A stretch of 33,832 nt of DNA from Chloroflexota bacterium (lineage in GTDB: Bacteria > Chloroflexota > Anaerolineae > J102): positions 1-33,832 of the forward strand of contig JAADII010000170.1 of the NCBI GenBank assembly GCA_013151415.1, given 5' to 3'. Below are positions 15,317 to 23,167 of this stretch, in pieces. Numbering within the stretch: position 1 is the first letter of the stretch; every line of letters starts with the position of its first letter. Position numbers and translations under genes: made by a program. The notes under the pieces were generated by a model. The model ran no database searches. It saw only the letters and a list, made by a program, of their open reading frames with translations, and had not been told where the DNA came from.

Positions 15317-16898
15317 GCCAAATCCCAACATTGTTCTCACCGGCTTCATGGGCGTGGGCAAAACGGCCGTGGGCCGCGAAGTGGCCCGGCGTTTGGGTCG
15401 AACCTTCGTGGACATGGACGATCTCATTGTTTTGGAAGCCGGCATGAGCATTCCCGAAATTTTCGAAACGCGCGGCGAGGCCTATTTCCGCGAGTTGGAG
15501 TCGGCCGTGCTGCGCCAATTGGCCGCGCAAAACGATCTGGTCATCGCCACGGGCGGAGGCGCGCTGGTGGACCCGGCCAACCGCGAATTGATGACGCGCA
15601 CCTCACTGGTCATTTGTCTTTCGGCCAGCGTCAGCGCCATCGAGGAGCGTCTATCTGGCGATGAAACGCGCCCTTTGTTGGCTGCGGCCGACCGTCGCCA
15701 ACGCATCGTCGATCTCATCAATCAACGGGCCGCGGCCTATGCTGAGATTCCCTACCGCATTGACACCACAAATCGCGCGATCGGGGAGGTGGCCGATGAG
15801 GTCATAGCACTGGCCCAACGGGGATTAGGCGGCGTGCTCAAGTTGCCGGTGTCTACGCCTGGGGGCGGCGGATATGACATTTTGGTGGGACGAAGCCTGT
15901 TACGCGAGACGCCGGCGCTGTTGGCCGAACGCGGCCTGGCGGGCATGGTGGCCGTGGTCAGCGATGAAAATGTGACGGCGCATTGGGCCGACCCTTTGCT
16001 CGAAGCCCTGGCCCAAGGCGGCTATCACACCCATCTCATCACCTTGCCAGCGGGCGAACAATATAAGAATCTGGCCAGCATTGGTCGCATTTATGATGAA
16101 CTGGTGGCCGCCGGCATGGATCGACAGGGCGTGATCGCGGCGTTGGGCGGCGGCGTGGTGGGCGATATGGCCGGTTTTGCCGCCGCAACGTATTTGCGCG
16201 GGGTTCACTTCGTGCAGATACCCACCTCGCTGCTGGCCATGGTCGACGCGTCGGTGGGTGGCAAAACCGGGGTCGATCTACCCCAGGGCAAAAACCTCGT
16301 GGGCGCGTTCAAATGGCCCGATTTGGTCATCGTGGATCCCGATTTGCTCAACACGCTTCCGGCCGAGGAATTTCGCAACGGGCTGGCCGAGGTGGTCAAA
16401 CATGGCATTCTCGGCGATCGCGAGCTGTTTGGCCAACTTTATGGCGAAGGGCCCGAATCGTTGGAGTCGATGCTGGCGCGGGCTTTGCGGGTGAAGATAC
16501 GCGTGGTCGAAAACGATCCCTACGAACAAGGCGAACGCGCGCACCTTAATTTGGGTCACACTTTCGCTCACGCCATCGAGCAAGTCAGCGGCTATGCCGT
16601 TCCTCACGGTCAGGCGGTGGGCCTGGGGTTGATCGCGGCGGCCGAGCTGGCGGCTGCGCGCGAAGATTGTTCGCCCGAAACCGCGCGTTTGGTGCGCGCG
16701 GTGGTGGAGCGACTGGGTCTGCCCACCCATATCGCGAACCTCGATGCTGATGCAATCTACGCGGCCATGAGCGCGGATAAGAAACGTCGCGGCAAACGTC
16801 TGCGCTTTGTGCTTCCTCACGAAATCGGCCGCGTCGCGGTGCACGATGACGTCACTCGCGAGGAGGCGATTGAGGCGATTAAAACAATCCTCCAATAA
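15315..16898 (+). CDS. aroKB: Bifunctional shikimate kinase / 3-dehydroquinate synthase
   Basis: A 527-residue fusion of two shikimate-pathway enzymes. Residues 1 to about 170 are shikimate kinase: Walker A GFMGVGKT (10-17), DMDD (33-36), substrate-binding arginines in ETRGEAYFRELE, and TGGGALVD (79-86). From about 175 on it is 3-dehydroquinate synthase, which makes 3-dehydroquinate from DAHP using NAD and a metal: GEQYKN, GGGVVGDMAGFAAATYLRG, PTSLLAMVDASVGGKTGVDL, the metal-ligand glutamate in LAEVVKHG, and histidines in NLGHTFAHAIE and VPHGQAVGLG. Both halves keep their key residues and appear active. AroK-AroB fusions are known but uncommon; fusion couples steps that are not consecutive in the pathway (second and fifth). 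No Shine-Dalgarno site; see the -10 box just upstream. Confidence 0.95.
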   Translation: MPNPNIVLTGFMGVGKTAVGREVARRLGRTFVDMDDLIVLEAGMSIPEIFETRGEAYFRELESAVLRQLAAQNDLVIATGGGALVDPANRELMTRTSLVICLSASVSAIEERLSGDETRPLLAAADRRQRIVDLINQRAAAYAEIPYRIDTTNRAIGEVADEVIALAQRGLGGVLKLPVSTPGGGGYDILVGRSLLRETPALLAERGLAGMVAVVSDENVTAHWADPLLEALAQGGYHTHLITLPAGEQYKNLASIGRIYDELVAAGMDRQGVIAALGGGVVGDMAGFAAATYLRGVHFVQIPTSLLAMVDASVGGKTGVDLPQGKNLVGAFKWPDLVIVDPDLLNTLPAEEFRNGLAEVVKHGILGDRELFGQLYGEGPESLESMLARALRVKIRVVENDPYEQGERAHLNLGHTFAHAIEQVSGYAVPHGQAVGLGLIAAAELAAAREDCSPETARLVRAVVERLGLPTHIANLDADAIYAAMSADKKRRGKRLRFVLPHEIGRVAVHDDVTREEAIEAIKTILQ

Positions 16899-16937
16899 TA
16901 CGCATCTCGCGTCATCCCGATTGTTCAGGGCTTCTTT

Positions 16938-17939
16938 ATGAAAACAAAACGACATCTTCGTCTTCTCCTGGTCGCCCCGGCCATCTTGACCATCGTCCTT
17001 AGTCTGATGGGGATTCTGGGTTCATGGTATGCGGCGCGCGCGGTCACCGACATCACGCTGAAGGCGTTCTCTGTTGTGGAAACAGGCGCGGCCATTGCTG
17101 AAACCGGCGTTCAGCGCGTTCATGCGCTGGTGCTGGATGGACGCCAGGAGATCGCCCAAACCGAGCAAACGTTGCGAGATATCGGGGAGAATATGGCCCA
17201 AAACAGCCCGGCGCTCACCGCGCTCAACAATCGCCTGGACAGGCGTCTCGCACCTACAGTAGAGAAGATCGACGCGGCCATCGCTCCGGTCCGCGAGGGG
17301 TTGGTCGCCATCGACGCCATCGTCCAATTCGCCAACGACATTCCATTCGTTCAGGAAAACGCGCCCAATCTCGGCGAAGTGGAGGAAGTGTTGCAAGACC
17401 TCACGCTATTGAACGCGGATATCCAACAATTGAACGACACGCTCGACGCCTCGGTGGTGGAAGGCAAAACGCAATGGACTCAGGAACTGGGAAACGTTCT
17501 CTTGGGCGTCACCGGTCGCATCGACGAAAGGTTGGCCGCTATCCAACAGAACATCGAAACGCTTCTGGCCGACATCGACCAATGGCGAAGCGCCATTCAA
17601 AGATACAAATCCCGTTTGCTCTTTAGCTATAATCTTTCGGCCGCGCTCAGCACATTGCTATTTTTGTGGATCATGTATTCTCAAGTGGTGATAATCCGGC
17701 TGGAATGGACGAAATTTCGGGGCGAGAAGACCTCAATCGTAAACGCGGTTGAAATCGCTAGACCAGCGCACGATAAGGATAAGAGAAATGCCGATGCCCA
17801 GGGTGAGTTGGGGGCCGCGAACGCCGAGCAAGTAAAGAATGAAAGGGATAAAGGCCGTGAGGAGCATCACAGTGCGAGCCTGATGGCGGACGAAACGCTG
17901 GATGAGGAAATAAAGCGCGAGAAAGATGGGGATGAGTAA
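16938..17939 (+). CDS. Membrane-anchored coiled-coil protein of unknown function
   Basis: A 333-residue protein not recognised as a named family. After a basic start (MKTKRHLR) there is a membrane helix (about 8-34). A long, mostly helical segment with heptad-like patterns follows (about 35-225; AETGVQRVHALVLDGRQEI, LTALNNRLDRRL, LAAIQQNIETLLADIDQW), then a second membrane helix (about 228-254). The arrangement suggests an extracytoplasmic coiled-coil hairpin anchored at both ends. From residue 266 on (17733-17939) the sequence is a charged, low-complexity tail that lies entirely antisense to the end of the plsY-like gene. That tail may be an accidental read-through of a lost stop: stops exist in the other frames at 17740 and 17749. 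It starts 39 bp after aroKB without a clear Shine-Dalgarno site, so it may be co-transcribed with it. Confidence 0.6.
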   Translation: MKTKRHLRLLLVAPAILTIVLSLMGILGSWYAARAVTDITLKAFSVVETGAAIAETGVQRVHALVLDGRQEIAQTEQTLRDIGENMAQNSPALTALNNRLDRRLAPTVEKIDAAIAPVREGLVAIDAIVQFANDIPFVQENAPNLGEVEEVLQDLTLLNADIQQLNDTLDASVVEGKTQWTQELGNVLLGVTGRIDERLAAIQQNIETLLADIDQWRSAIQRYKSRLLFSYNLSAALSTLLFLWIMYSQVVIIRLEWTKFRGEKTSIVNAVEIARPAHDKDKRNADAQGELGAANAEQVKNERDKGREEHHSASLMADETLDEEIKREKDGDE

Positions 17940-18320
17940 GGGAAAGAACCAAAGGGCCAATCCCCCCGCGGTGGCAATGCCCATCCCGCCCCGAAACTGG
18001 GTGAAAACCGGCCAACAATGGCCAGCCACAGCCGCCATGCCGGCAAGCGGGATCATCCAGGGATTGGGGACGATTTGCAACACCAGCCATACGGCCAGCG
18101 CGCCTTTGCCCAGGTCTATGAGGCCAGTGACAACGCCGGCCAACCGGTTGACATTGCGAAAGACATTGGTTGCTCCGGTGTGCGTGCTGCCCAATGTGCG
18201 AGGATCGGGGCCGCCAAACAGCCGCGCCATAGCCACCCCGCTGGGGAACGAACCCAACAGATAGCCCACGCTCAATCCCAGCAAGACATTCCAGATGGTG
18301 AGACCATGAAGCAAACTCAT
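17733..18320 (-). CDS. plsY: PlsY-family glycerol-3-phosphate acyltransferase, divergent
   Basis: A 195-residue polytopic membrane protein of the PlsY/YgiH family, which acylates glycerol-3-phosphate from acyl-phosphate. The fold signature is visible: GYLLGSFPSGVAMARLFGGPDPR, then GSTHTGATNVFRN, IDLGKGALAVWL, GHCWPVFTQFRGGMGIATAGG and several hydrophobic helices. Two usually conserved motifs are altered: GSGNxGATN reads GSTHTGATN (45-47), and GGKGVAT reads GGMGIAT (Met113). It may therefore be a paralogue with a changed substrate or weak activity. The start is fixed by an ATGA overlap with the upstream lipid kinase stop (18317-18320). The frame is open 34 codons further up, but that is the kinase gene's territory. 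Its 3' end overlaps the coiled-coil gene on the other strand by 207 bp. Confidence 0.85.
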   Translation of the reverse strand: MSLLHGLTIWNVLLGLSVGYLLGSFPSGVAMARLFGGPDPRTLGSTHTGATNVFRNVNRLAGVVTGLIDLGKGALAVWLVLQIVPNPWMIPLAGMAAVAGHCWPVFTQFRGGMGIATAGGLALWFFPLLIPIFLALYFLIQRFVRHQARTVMLLTAFIPFILYLLGVRGPQLTLGIGISLILIVRWSSDFNRVYD

Positions 18321-19225
18321 ACCACCACCTTCAACCGCTTGGGAATCAAACTCACTTTCATGCGATAAATTTCCTCGCCCACCATCTCGCCATCGGCTTC
18401 CGAGGGAAAACCTTCGGCGCATTCGAAGATCACCTCGGGCGCGCGAGCCATGATCACTTTAGGATGGGTTGTGTGCTCTCCCTTCATCAATTTGGGGATG
18501 ACAGGAAGCGCCTCGAAACGTCCAATGTCTGTCACCAGACAAAGATCGAAGAGGCCATCGTCTTGAGCGGCCTCGGGCGCGGCCAAAAAACCCCCGCCCA
18601 ACCGCGGTCCATTGGCCACCAACCCCATAAACAACGGGATCTCCAACACGCTGCCATTGAAATGCAGCTGAGTGCGCGGGGTGCGATGATAAATGGAGAG
18701 CGTCTTGAGCACCGCGGCCAAATAGATGGCGAATCCGCGCAGACGTTTGATCTTGTGCGCTTCGATATTCACGCGAGCATCGAAGCCTGCGCCTACAATA
18801 TTGACGAAATAACGCGATGGAGCCGTGTCCGGCTCGATGTAGCCCACGTCGATGACGCGAGTTTGGCCGCGACGCAGTTTGGCTATGGCCGCGTCGAGCG
18901 TGGAGCCAATGCCCACGCCCCAACTAAAATCATTGCCGCTGCCAATGGGCAACACGGCGAGAGCGCTGGCAATGGTTCCTTCAACGCCTTCGGCCGCGCG
19001 CAAAAGACCGTTGGCCACCTCGTGCACTGTGCCATCGCCGCCCGCGGCCGCGACCACAGAAACGCCGTCGCGATAGGCCTGTGCAGCCAATTCCGTGGCA
19101 TGGCCTCGATACTCGGTCAATTTGATCTCGTAATCGAGGCCGCTTTGCGATAACTTTTGCAGGGCCAGATCAATTTGGTGCTTGCTGTCCCCGCGATTGG
19201 CGTAAGGATTGATAATGATAAGCAT
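18317..19225 (-). CDS. Diacylglycerol/sphingosine kinase-family lipid kinase
   Basis: A 302-residue soluble lipid kinase of the DAGK/YegS/DgkB family, transferring phosphate from ATP to diacylglycerol or a related lipid. Motifs: the opening strand MLIIINPYANRG, AAGGDGTVHEVANGLL with the catalytic GGDGT (62-66), and PIGSGNDFSWGVG with GSGNDF at 95-100; SRYFVNIVGAGFDARV belongs to the second domain. The start read from 19225 matches the family N-terminus and has GGAG five bases upstream; the frame runs 37 codons further but without family similarity. It is translationally coupled (ATGA) to the plsY-like gene, a sensible pairing in phosphatidic-acid metabolism: recycling of diacylglycerol plus de novo acylation. 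It is transcribed divergently from the DUF2079 gene. Confidence 0.92.
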   Translation of the reverse strand: MLIIINPYANRGDSKHQIDLALQKLSQSGLDYEIKLTEYRGHATELAAQAYRDGVSVVAAAGGDGTVHEVANGLLRAAEGVEGTIASALAVLPIGSGNDFSWGVGIGSTLDAAIAKLRRGQTRVIDVGYIEPDTAPSRYFVNIVGAGFDARVNIEAHKIKRLRGFAIYLAAVLKTLSIYHRTPRTQLHFNGSVLEIPLFMGLVANGPRLGGGFLAAPEAAQDDGLFDLCLVTDIGRFEALPVIPKLMKGEHTTHPKVIMARAPEVIFECAEGFPSEADGEMVGEEIYRMKVSLIPKRLKVVV

Positions 19226-19335
19226 TTTTGCTCCGCCGGACGCATGGTGTGGAAAGCGATGGGTTCGTTCTATCGTTTTTTCATCCATCACCGGCGTGCA
19301 GCCGGTCGCGGCCTGTGACATGCTGCCGCCTGGCA

Positions 19336-19361
19336 ATTGTACACCGATCAGGGCTTAGAGA
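19336..19361 (-). promoter_or_regulatory. Candidate dagK-plsY promoter
   Basis: On the minus strand TACAAT (19336-19341) stands about 110 bp upstream of the kinase start. It is preceded at 18 bp by a weak -35-like TTACTC. It overlaps the region that would hold the -35 of the divergent DUF2079 promoter, so the two may interfere. Confidence 0.35.
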
Positions 19362-19384
19362 GTAAACAGAGTCTGTAGTATACT
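19355..19384 (+). promoter_or_regulatory. Candidate promoter of the DUF2079 gene (leaderless)
   Basis: TATACT (19379-19384) ends 10 bp before the ATG at 19395, with TTAGAG 18 bp upstream as a weak -35. Transcription would begin only a few bases before the start codon. No Shine-Dalgarno site exists there. Confidence 0.45.
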
Positions 19385-19394
19385 TCGAGGCCGT

Positions 19395-21911
19395 ATGAAT
19401 GCTCAACACGCGCCCGAGCGCTCCGCACCCCGATCGCTCGCCTCCCATCTTTGCGCTCGAGAAAGGTGTCATCGCCTCCTTTTACTCGCGCTTATGCTGG
19501 CCTTCATCGCGGTTTTCGCGAAGATGGCCTTCGATCTTCACGCGGGCATGCGCACGCATCAATCCGACCTGGGGCAAATCGACCAAGCCATCTGGAACAC
19601 CAGTCGGGGAAGATTGTTGGAATTTACAAAGGAGAACGGGCAGTCGGTGCGTTTCACCGACCACGTAGAGCCGATTTTCGCGCTCATTAGCCCGCTGTTT
19701 TGGCTATGGGATGACGTGAGAGCACTGTTGCTCTTGCAGGTTGTTCTGGTCGCCTTGGGAGCATGGCCTTTGTTCGAGCTGGCGCGACGCAAGCTCGGTT
19801 CGAGATTGGCGCTGGCCCTTGCAGCGGCCTATTTGCTCAACGCACAACTTCAATCGGCTGTGCTGACTGAATTTCATGCCATACCGTTGGCGGTTCCACT
19901 GATTCTGTGGGCGTTTTGGGCGGTGGAAGAAAAGCGCTGGGGGCAATTTGCGCTCGCCGCCCTGTTGGTGGCCGCGGTGAAAGAGGAGGCCGCGCTGCTG
20001 GCCGCGGGGCTGGGCCTGTGGGCTGCCTGGCGCGCCTGGCGGGCCGGACGCGAGCAAAAATTAGGAACCGCGGACCAAAGGGGCGTGGCGGTCGGCGCGA
20101 TCCTATTGACCGCGGCGCTGATCTGGTTCTATGTGGCCACCTTTGTCATTGTGCCTGCATATGCGGCCGAGGCCTACGGCGTCGAACAGTCCACCTATTT
20201 CAATCGCTACGGCGCGCTGGGCGATTCGCCGCTAGACATCGTGCGCAGCATGCTCACGCGGCCAGGGCTCGTGTGGCAAATCGCCACAGAGCCGGCCCGA
20301 CTGCGCTATGTGTTCATCCTGTTGGCCGGATTTGGGTTCTTGAGCCTGTTGGGGCTGGATGTGTTGGCGCTGGCGCTGCCGGTGCTGTTGGCCAATCTGC
20401 TCAGCGCTTTTCCCGCCCAATATTATGGCGAATTTCACTATTCCGCGCCTCTGACGCCCTACTTTGCCGTGGCCGCGACCTATGGCATGGCGCGCTTGTT
20501 GGCCGCGGGACGCCGATGGCGGAGGGGGCAACGCTCCATACAGCGCTATTTGCCGACGTTATTGGCCATCTGGTTGCTCGCCTGGGCCGGCGCAAGCTAT
20601 GTGCGTTTGGGGCGCGGGCCGCTAGGCGGTCGCTATGATCCTGCAACCATCACCGCGCATCATCGATTGCTCGAACGCTTCACCGCGCAAATTCCCCAAG
20701 ATGCAGCCGTAAGCGCGACGGCGGCCATCCATCCTCACATAAGTCACCGCCGCTTCGCGTACAAATTCCCGGCCGGTCTCGAAGCCGACCCCCCAGCCCA
20801 ATGGGCGCTTATCGACGTAACAGGCAATACTGATATGGCTCCCGGCGACCTACGCGAAACAGTGATGGCCATGTTAGCGGGGGATTGGGGCGTGGAGGAC
20901 GGGGCCGATGGCTATCTTCTGCTGCGTCGCGGCTCGCCAAACAAAGCCATACCCGACGCCTTTTACGATTTTGTCCGCGCGCGCGGCGAGGCTCCGACAG
21001 AGCGGCCCCTGACATTTCTTGGTCTCGATGTCATCGATTGGCCCGCATGGCGGCAAACCCGCGTGCTCACACGTTGGTTGGTGGGGGAAAACTTCGCGCC
21101 CGAGACAGTGCGCCCCTGGTTGGAGCTGCGCGCGCCCAACGGTGAATTGCTCTACACCTTTGACGATATGGCGCCCCCCGCCCTCATTTGGCATCCTCCC
21201 AACCGCTGGCGACCCGGCGATGTGATCAGCATCGAAACCATGGGGCTATTCCTGCCGGCGGTGTGGGGAGCGGCCGTGGGCGTGGTTCATGGCCCCAATC
21301 CCTTCGAACCCGCGTCGCGGCTGCCCATCGATCTGGTCATGACCGAATCGCCTTGGCTTGTTTCGTCCGACAACACCTTGGCCCTGGTCGGCGCTTACCG
21401 ACGCATCGATGAACGTCTGCGCCCTCTGAAGTTGGCCCCTGACAACGACCCCGCTCTGCGCCGCACGCGCGCGACCTTCCTTGCCCCCAATGGTCAAGCG
21501 CTTAGCATCGATATTTGGACCCCCAACAAACCTGTGGCGGCCGGGCGTCGATTCGATGTATATTTGCGCTGGTCAGATGCGCTTCCCGAGAAATACGCGC
21601 TGTTTGTGCATCTGCGCGATGGCGAACAGTTGATCTCGCAAAGCGACGGCCCGCCTCGCGTTTTCATCCAAACCGAAAACGCCCAGCCCATCCGAGACTG
21701 GCGACAATTATCGGTCCCCAACGACTCTCCCGCGGGCAAACGCCTTTCGCTTGTGTTTGGCCTTTACGATTATGAAAGCGGCGCTCGTTTGCCATGGGTG
21801 GATGCATCCGGCCAGATCCAAGGCGATGAGTTTCCCCTCGGCGCTATTGTCGTCGCTCCGCCCCCCATTCCCGACCAGGCCTGCGCGCTCGCGCCGCAAA
21901 CATGCGATTAA
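19395..21911 (+). CDS. DUF2079 multi-pass membrane protein
   Basis: An 838-residue membrane protein. The first 400 or so residues match the DUF2079 pattern, related to GT-C-fold glycosyltransferase-like proteins: a basic N-terminus, a first helix (LLLLALMLAFIAVFAKMAF), then the conserved extracytoplasmic stretch HQSDLGQIDQAIWNTSRGR...FTDHVEPIFALISPLFWLW, and at least eight further helices up to about residue 400 (ending LLAIWLLAWAGASYVRL). The C-terminal half is soluble, with beta-rich segments that I do not recognise, probably outside the membrane. Function is unproven; the GT-C-like topology and the neighbouring glycan genes suggest transfer of a lipid-linked sugar or assembly of surface glycan. 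It ends shortly before a clean intrinsic terminator, so it is probably a monocistronic unit. Confidence 0.85.
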   Translation: MNAQHAPERSAPRSLASHLCARERCHRLLLLALMLAFIAVFAKMAFDLHAGMRTHQSDLGQIDQAIWNTSRGRLLEFTKENGQSVRFTDHVEPIFALISPLFWLWDDVRALLLLQVVLVALGAWPLFELARRKLGSRLALALAAAYLLNAQLQSAVLTEFHAIPLAVPLILWAFWAVEEKRWGQFALAALLVAAVKEEAALLAAGLGLWAAWRAWRAGREQKLGTADQRGVAVGAILLTAALIWFYVATFVIVPAYAAEAYGVEQSTYFNRYGALGDSPLDIVRSMLTRPGLVWQIATEPARLRYVFILLAGFGFLSLLGLDVLALALPVLLANLLSAFPAQYYGEFHYSAPLTPYFAVAATYGMARLLAAGRRWRRGQRSIQRYLPTLLAIWLLAWAGASYVRLGRGPLGGRYDPATITAHHRLLERFTAQIPQDAAVSATAAIHPHISHRRFAYKFPAGLEADPPAQWALIDVTGNTDMAPGDLRETVMAMLAGDWGVEDGADGYLLLRRGSPNKAIPDAFYDFVRARGEAPTERPLTFLGLDVIDWPAWRQTRVLTRWLVGENFAPETVRPWLELRAPNGELLYTFDDMAPPALIWHPPNRWRPGDVISIETMGLFLPAVWGAAVGVVHGPNPFEPASRLPIDLVMTESPWLVSSDNTLALVGAYRRIDERLRPLKLAPDNDPALRRTRATFLAPNGQALSIDIWTPNKPVAAGRRFDVYLRWSDALPEKYALFVHLRDGEQLISQSDGPPRVFIQTENAQPIRDWRQLSVPNDSPAGKRLSLVFGLYDYESGARLPWVDASGQIQGDEFPLGAIVVAPPPIPDQACALAPQTCD

Positions 21912-21925
21912 ACCCCATCGGCTCA

Positions 21926-21949
21926 CCGTAAACGATGTTTACGGTTTTT
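21926..21949 (+). terminator. Intrinsic terminator of the DUF2079 gene
   Basis: Perfect 8-bp stem CCGTAAAC/GTTTACGG with a 3-base loop, followed by five T; it begins 15 bp after the stop codon. The rest of the gap to 22045 holds TTGACC (22012-22017) with TACGGA 17 bp later (22035-22040), a possible near-leaderless promoter for the epimerase. Confidence 0.88.
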
Positions 21950-22045
21950 CCGCCCAGCAAAGATCGGCCGCCGCGAATGCGCACCGATTCGAGGCCAGAT
22001 ACACCGTTTTTTTGACCGGCTGTTGACTTCTAACTACGGATATCC

Positions 22046-23002
22046 ATGAGCACAGTTCTCGTCACCGGCGGCTGCGGTTTCATCGGCGGCCACCTGGTGA
22101 ATCATCTGAGCAAACTCGGCCACAATGTGTTGGTTTTCGACCGCCAGCCGCCTCCGCCCTGGCTAAGCGATTTACCGCGCATCCGTTTCGAACGCGGCGA
22201 CCTGCTGAAACTGCTGGCCAAAGACGAACTATTGGAAGGGGTGGACGCGATTTATCATTTGGCCTGGGCGCACATTCCCGAATCAGCGACCCAACACCCG
22301 GTCAACGATATTCAGACAAATCTCATCACCACGGTGCGATTGCTGCAAGCGGCCAGCGAGCGCGGGGTGCGACGCATTCTTTTTCCCTCGACCGGCGGCG
22401 CGATCTACGGGCTGGTGACTCGTCTACCCGTATCGGAAGACCATCCCAAAGAACCGATTTCGGCCTATGGCGTCACCAAACTCGCTGCCGAGAAATACAT
22501 CGAGCTCTACCATCGGCTGCATGGACTGGAATATGCGATCCTGCGCCCTTCCGCGCCCTACGGCCCCTGGCAAGACCCGCTCGGGCGTCAAGGCGCGGTG
22601 GCCGTGTTCATGGGCCGCATCCTCACCGGACGCCCCATCACCATTTGGGGTGATGGCGACGCGATCATCCGCGACTTTTTCCATATCTCCGATCTGGTGC
22701 GAGCGTTCTTGCTGGCGGCGCACCATCCGGCGGAAACGGCCATCTACAACATTGGCGGCGGCCAACCCATCAGCCTGAATCAGCTATTGGCCGAGATCAT
22801 GCGCATCGCCGGCCCGCAACACAAAGTCATCATTCATCACAGACCTCCGCGCCCTTTTGATGTGCCGCGACTGGTGCTCGATATCACGCGCGCGCGCGAA
22901 ACTCTGGGCTGGACGCCCCAGACGCGGCTAAGCGAGGGGCTGGCGTCCACCTGGGCCTGGTGTCGCGATGTATGGTTGCCGCGCGTCAGAGAACGCGGCT
23001 AA
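22046..23002 (+). CDS. NAD-dependent nucleotide-sugar epimerase/dehydratase
   Basis: A 318-residue extended short-chain dehydrogenase (GalE/RmlB-like superfamily) that interconverts or dehydrates nucleotide sugars in the cytoplasm. The NAD-binding motif TGGCGFIGGH (7-16) is followed by DAIYHLAWAHIP, the active-site serine/threonine region in FPSTGG (113-118) and the catalytic Tyr141-xxx-Lys145 in SAYGVTKLAAEKY. The C-terminal part has the typical RDFFHISDLVRAFLLA and YNIGGG segments. All catalytic residues are present. Which sugar it acts on cannot be told; a UDP-glucose-4-epimerase-like role is the default. Placed before the Wzy/WaaL and WecA-like genes, it probably supplies a sugar donor for the surface polysaccharide. 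Confidence 0.92.
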   Translation: MSTVLVTGGCGFIGGHLVNHLSKLGHNVLVFDRQPPPPWLSDLPRIRFERGDLLKLLAKDELLEGVDAIYHLAWAHIPESATQHPVNDIQTNLITTVRLLQAASERGVRRILFPSTGGAIYGLVTRLPVSEDHPKEPISAYGVTKLAAEKYIELYHRLHGLEYAILRPSAPYGPWQDPLGRQGAVAVFMGRILTGRPITIWGDGDAIIRDFFHISDLVRAFLLAAHHPAETAIYNIGGGQPISLNQLLAEIMRIAGPQHKVIIHHRPPRPFDVPRLVLDITRARETLGWTPQTRLSEGLASTWAWCRDVWLPRVRERG

Positions 23003-23167
23003 AATGAAAAAGTCGCATTCCATCAGCTTCCGCCTTCATCCGCGGCGGCGCCGCGCCGCTCCCCTTGCTCCACCCGCCTTGCCTGCAATGCCATGCTGAT
23101 GTACCATCAGAATGATTTGATTTGAAAGGGTTTTTTTCGTTTCACTACAAACTCAACCGCAGCCGCT
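23003..23167 (+). promoter_or_regulatory. Epimerase-Wzy intergenic region with candidate promoter
   Basis: The gap contains TTGAAA (23122-23127), 18 bp, TACAAA (23146-23151), which ends 16 bp before the Wzy/WaaL start codon, implying a leader of about 10 nt and no Shine-Dalgarno site. Upstream are a GC-rich self-complementary stretch (GCGGCGGCGCCGCGCCGC, about 23042-23059) that could end the epimerase transcript, and a small CTGATG/CATCAG inverted repeat. Confidence 0.4.
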
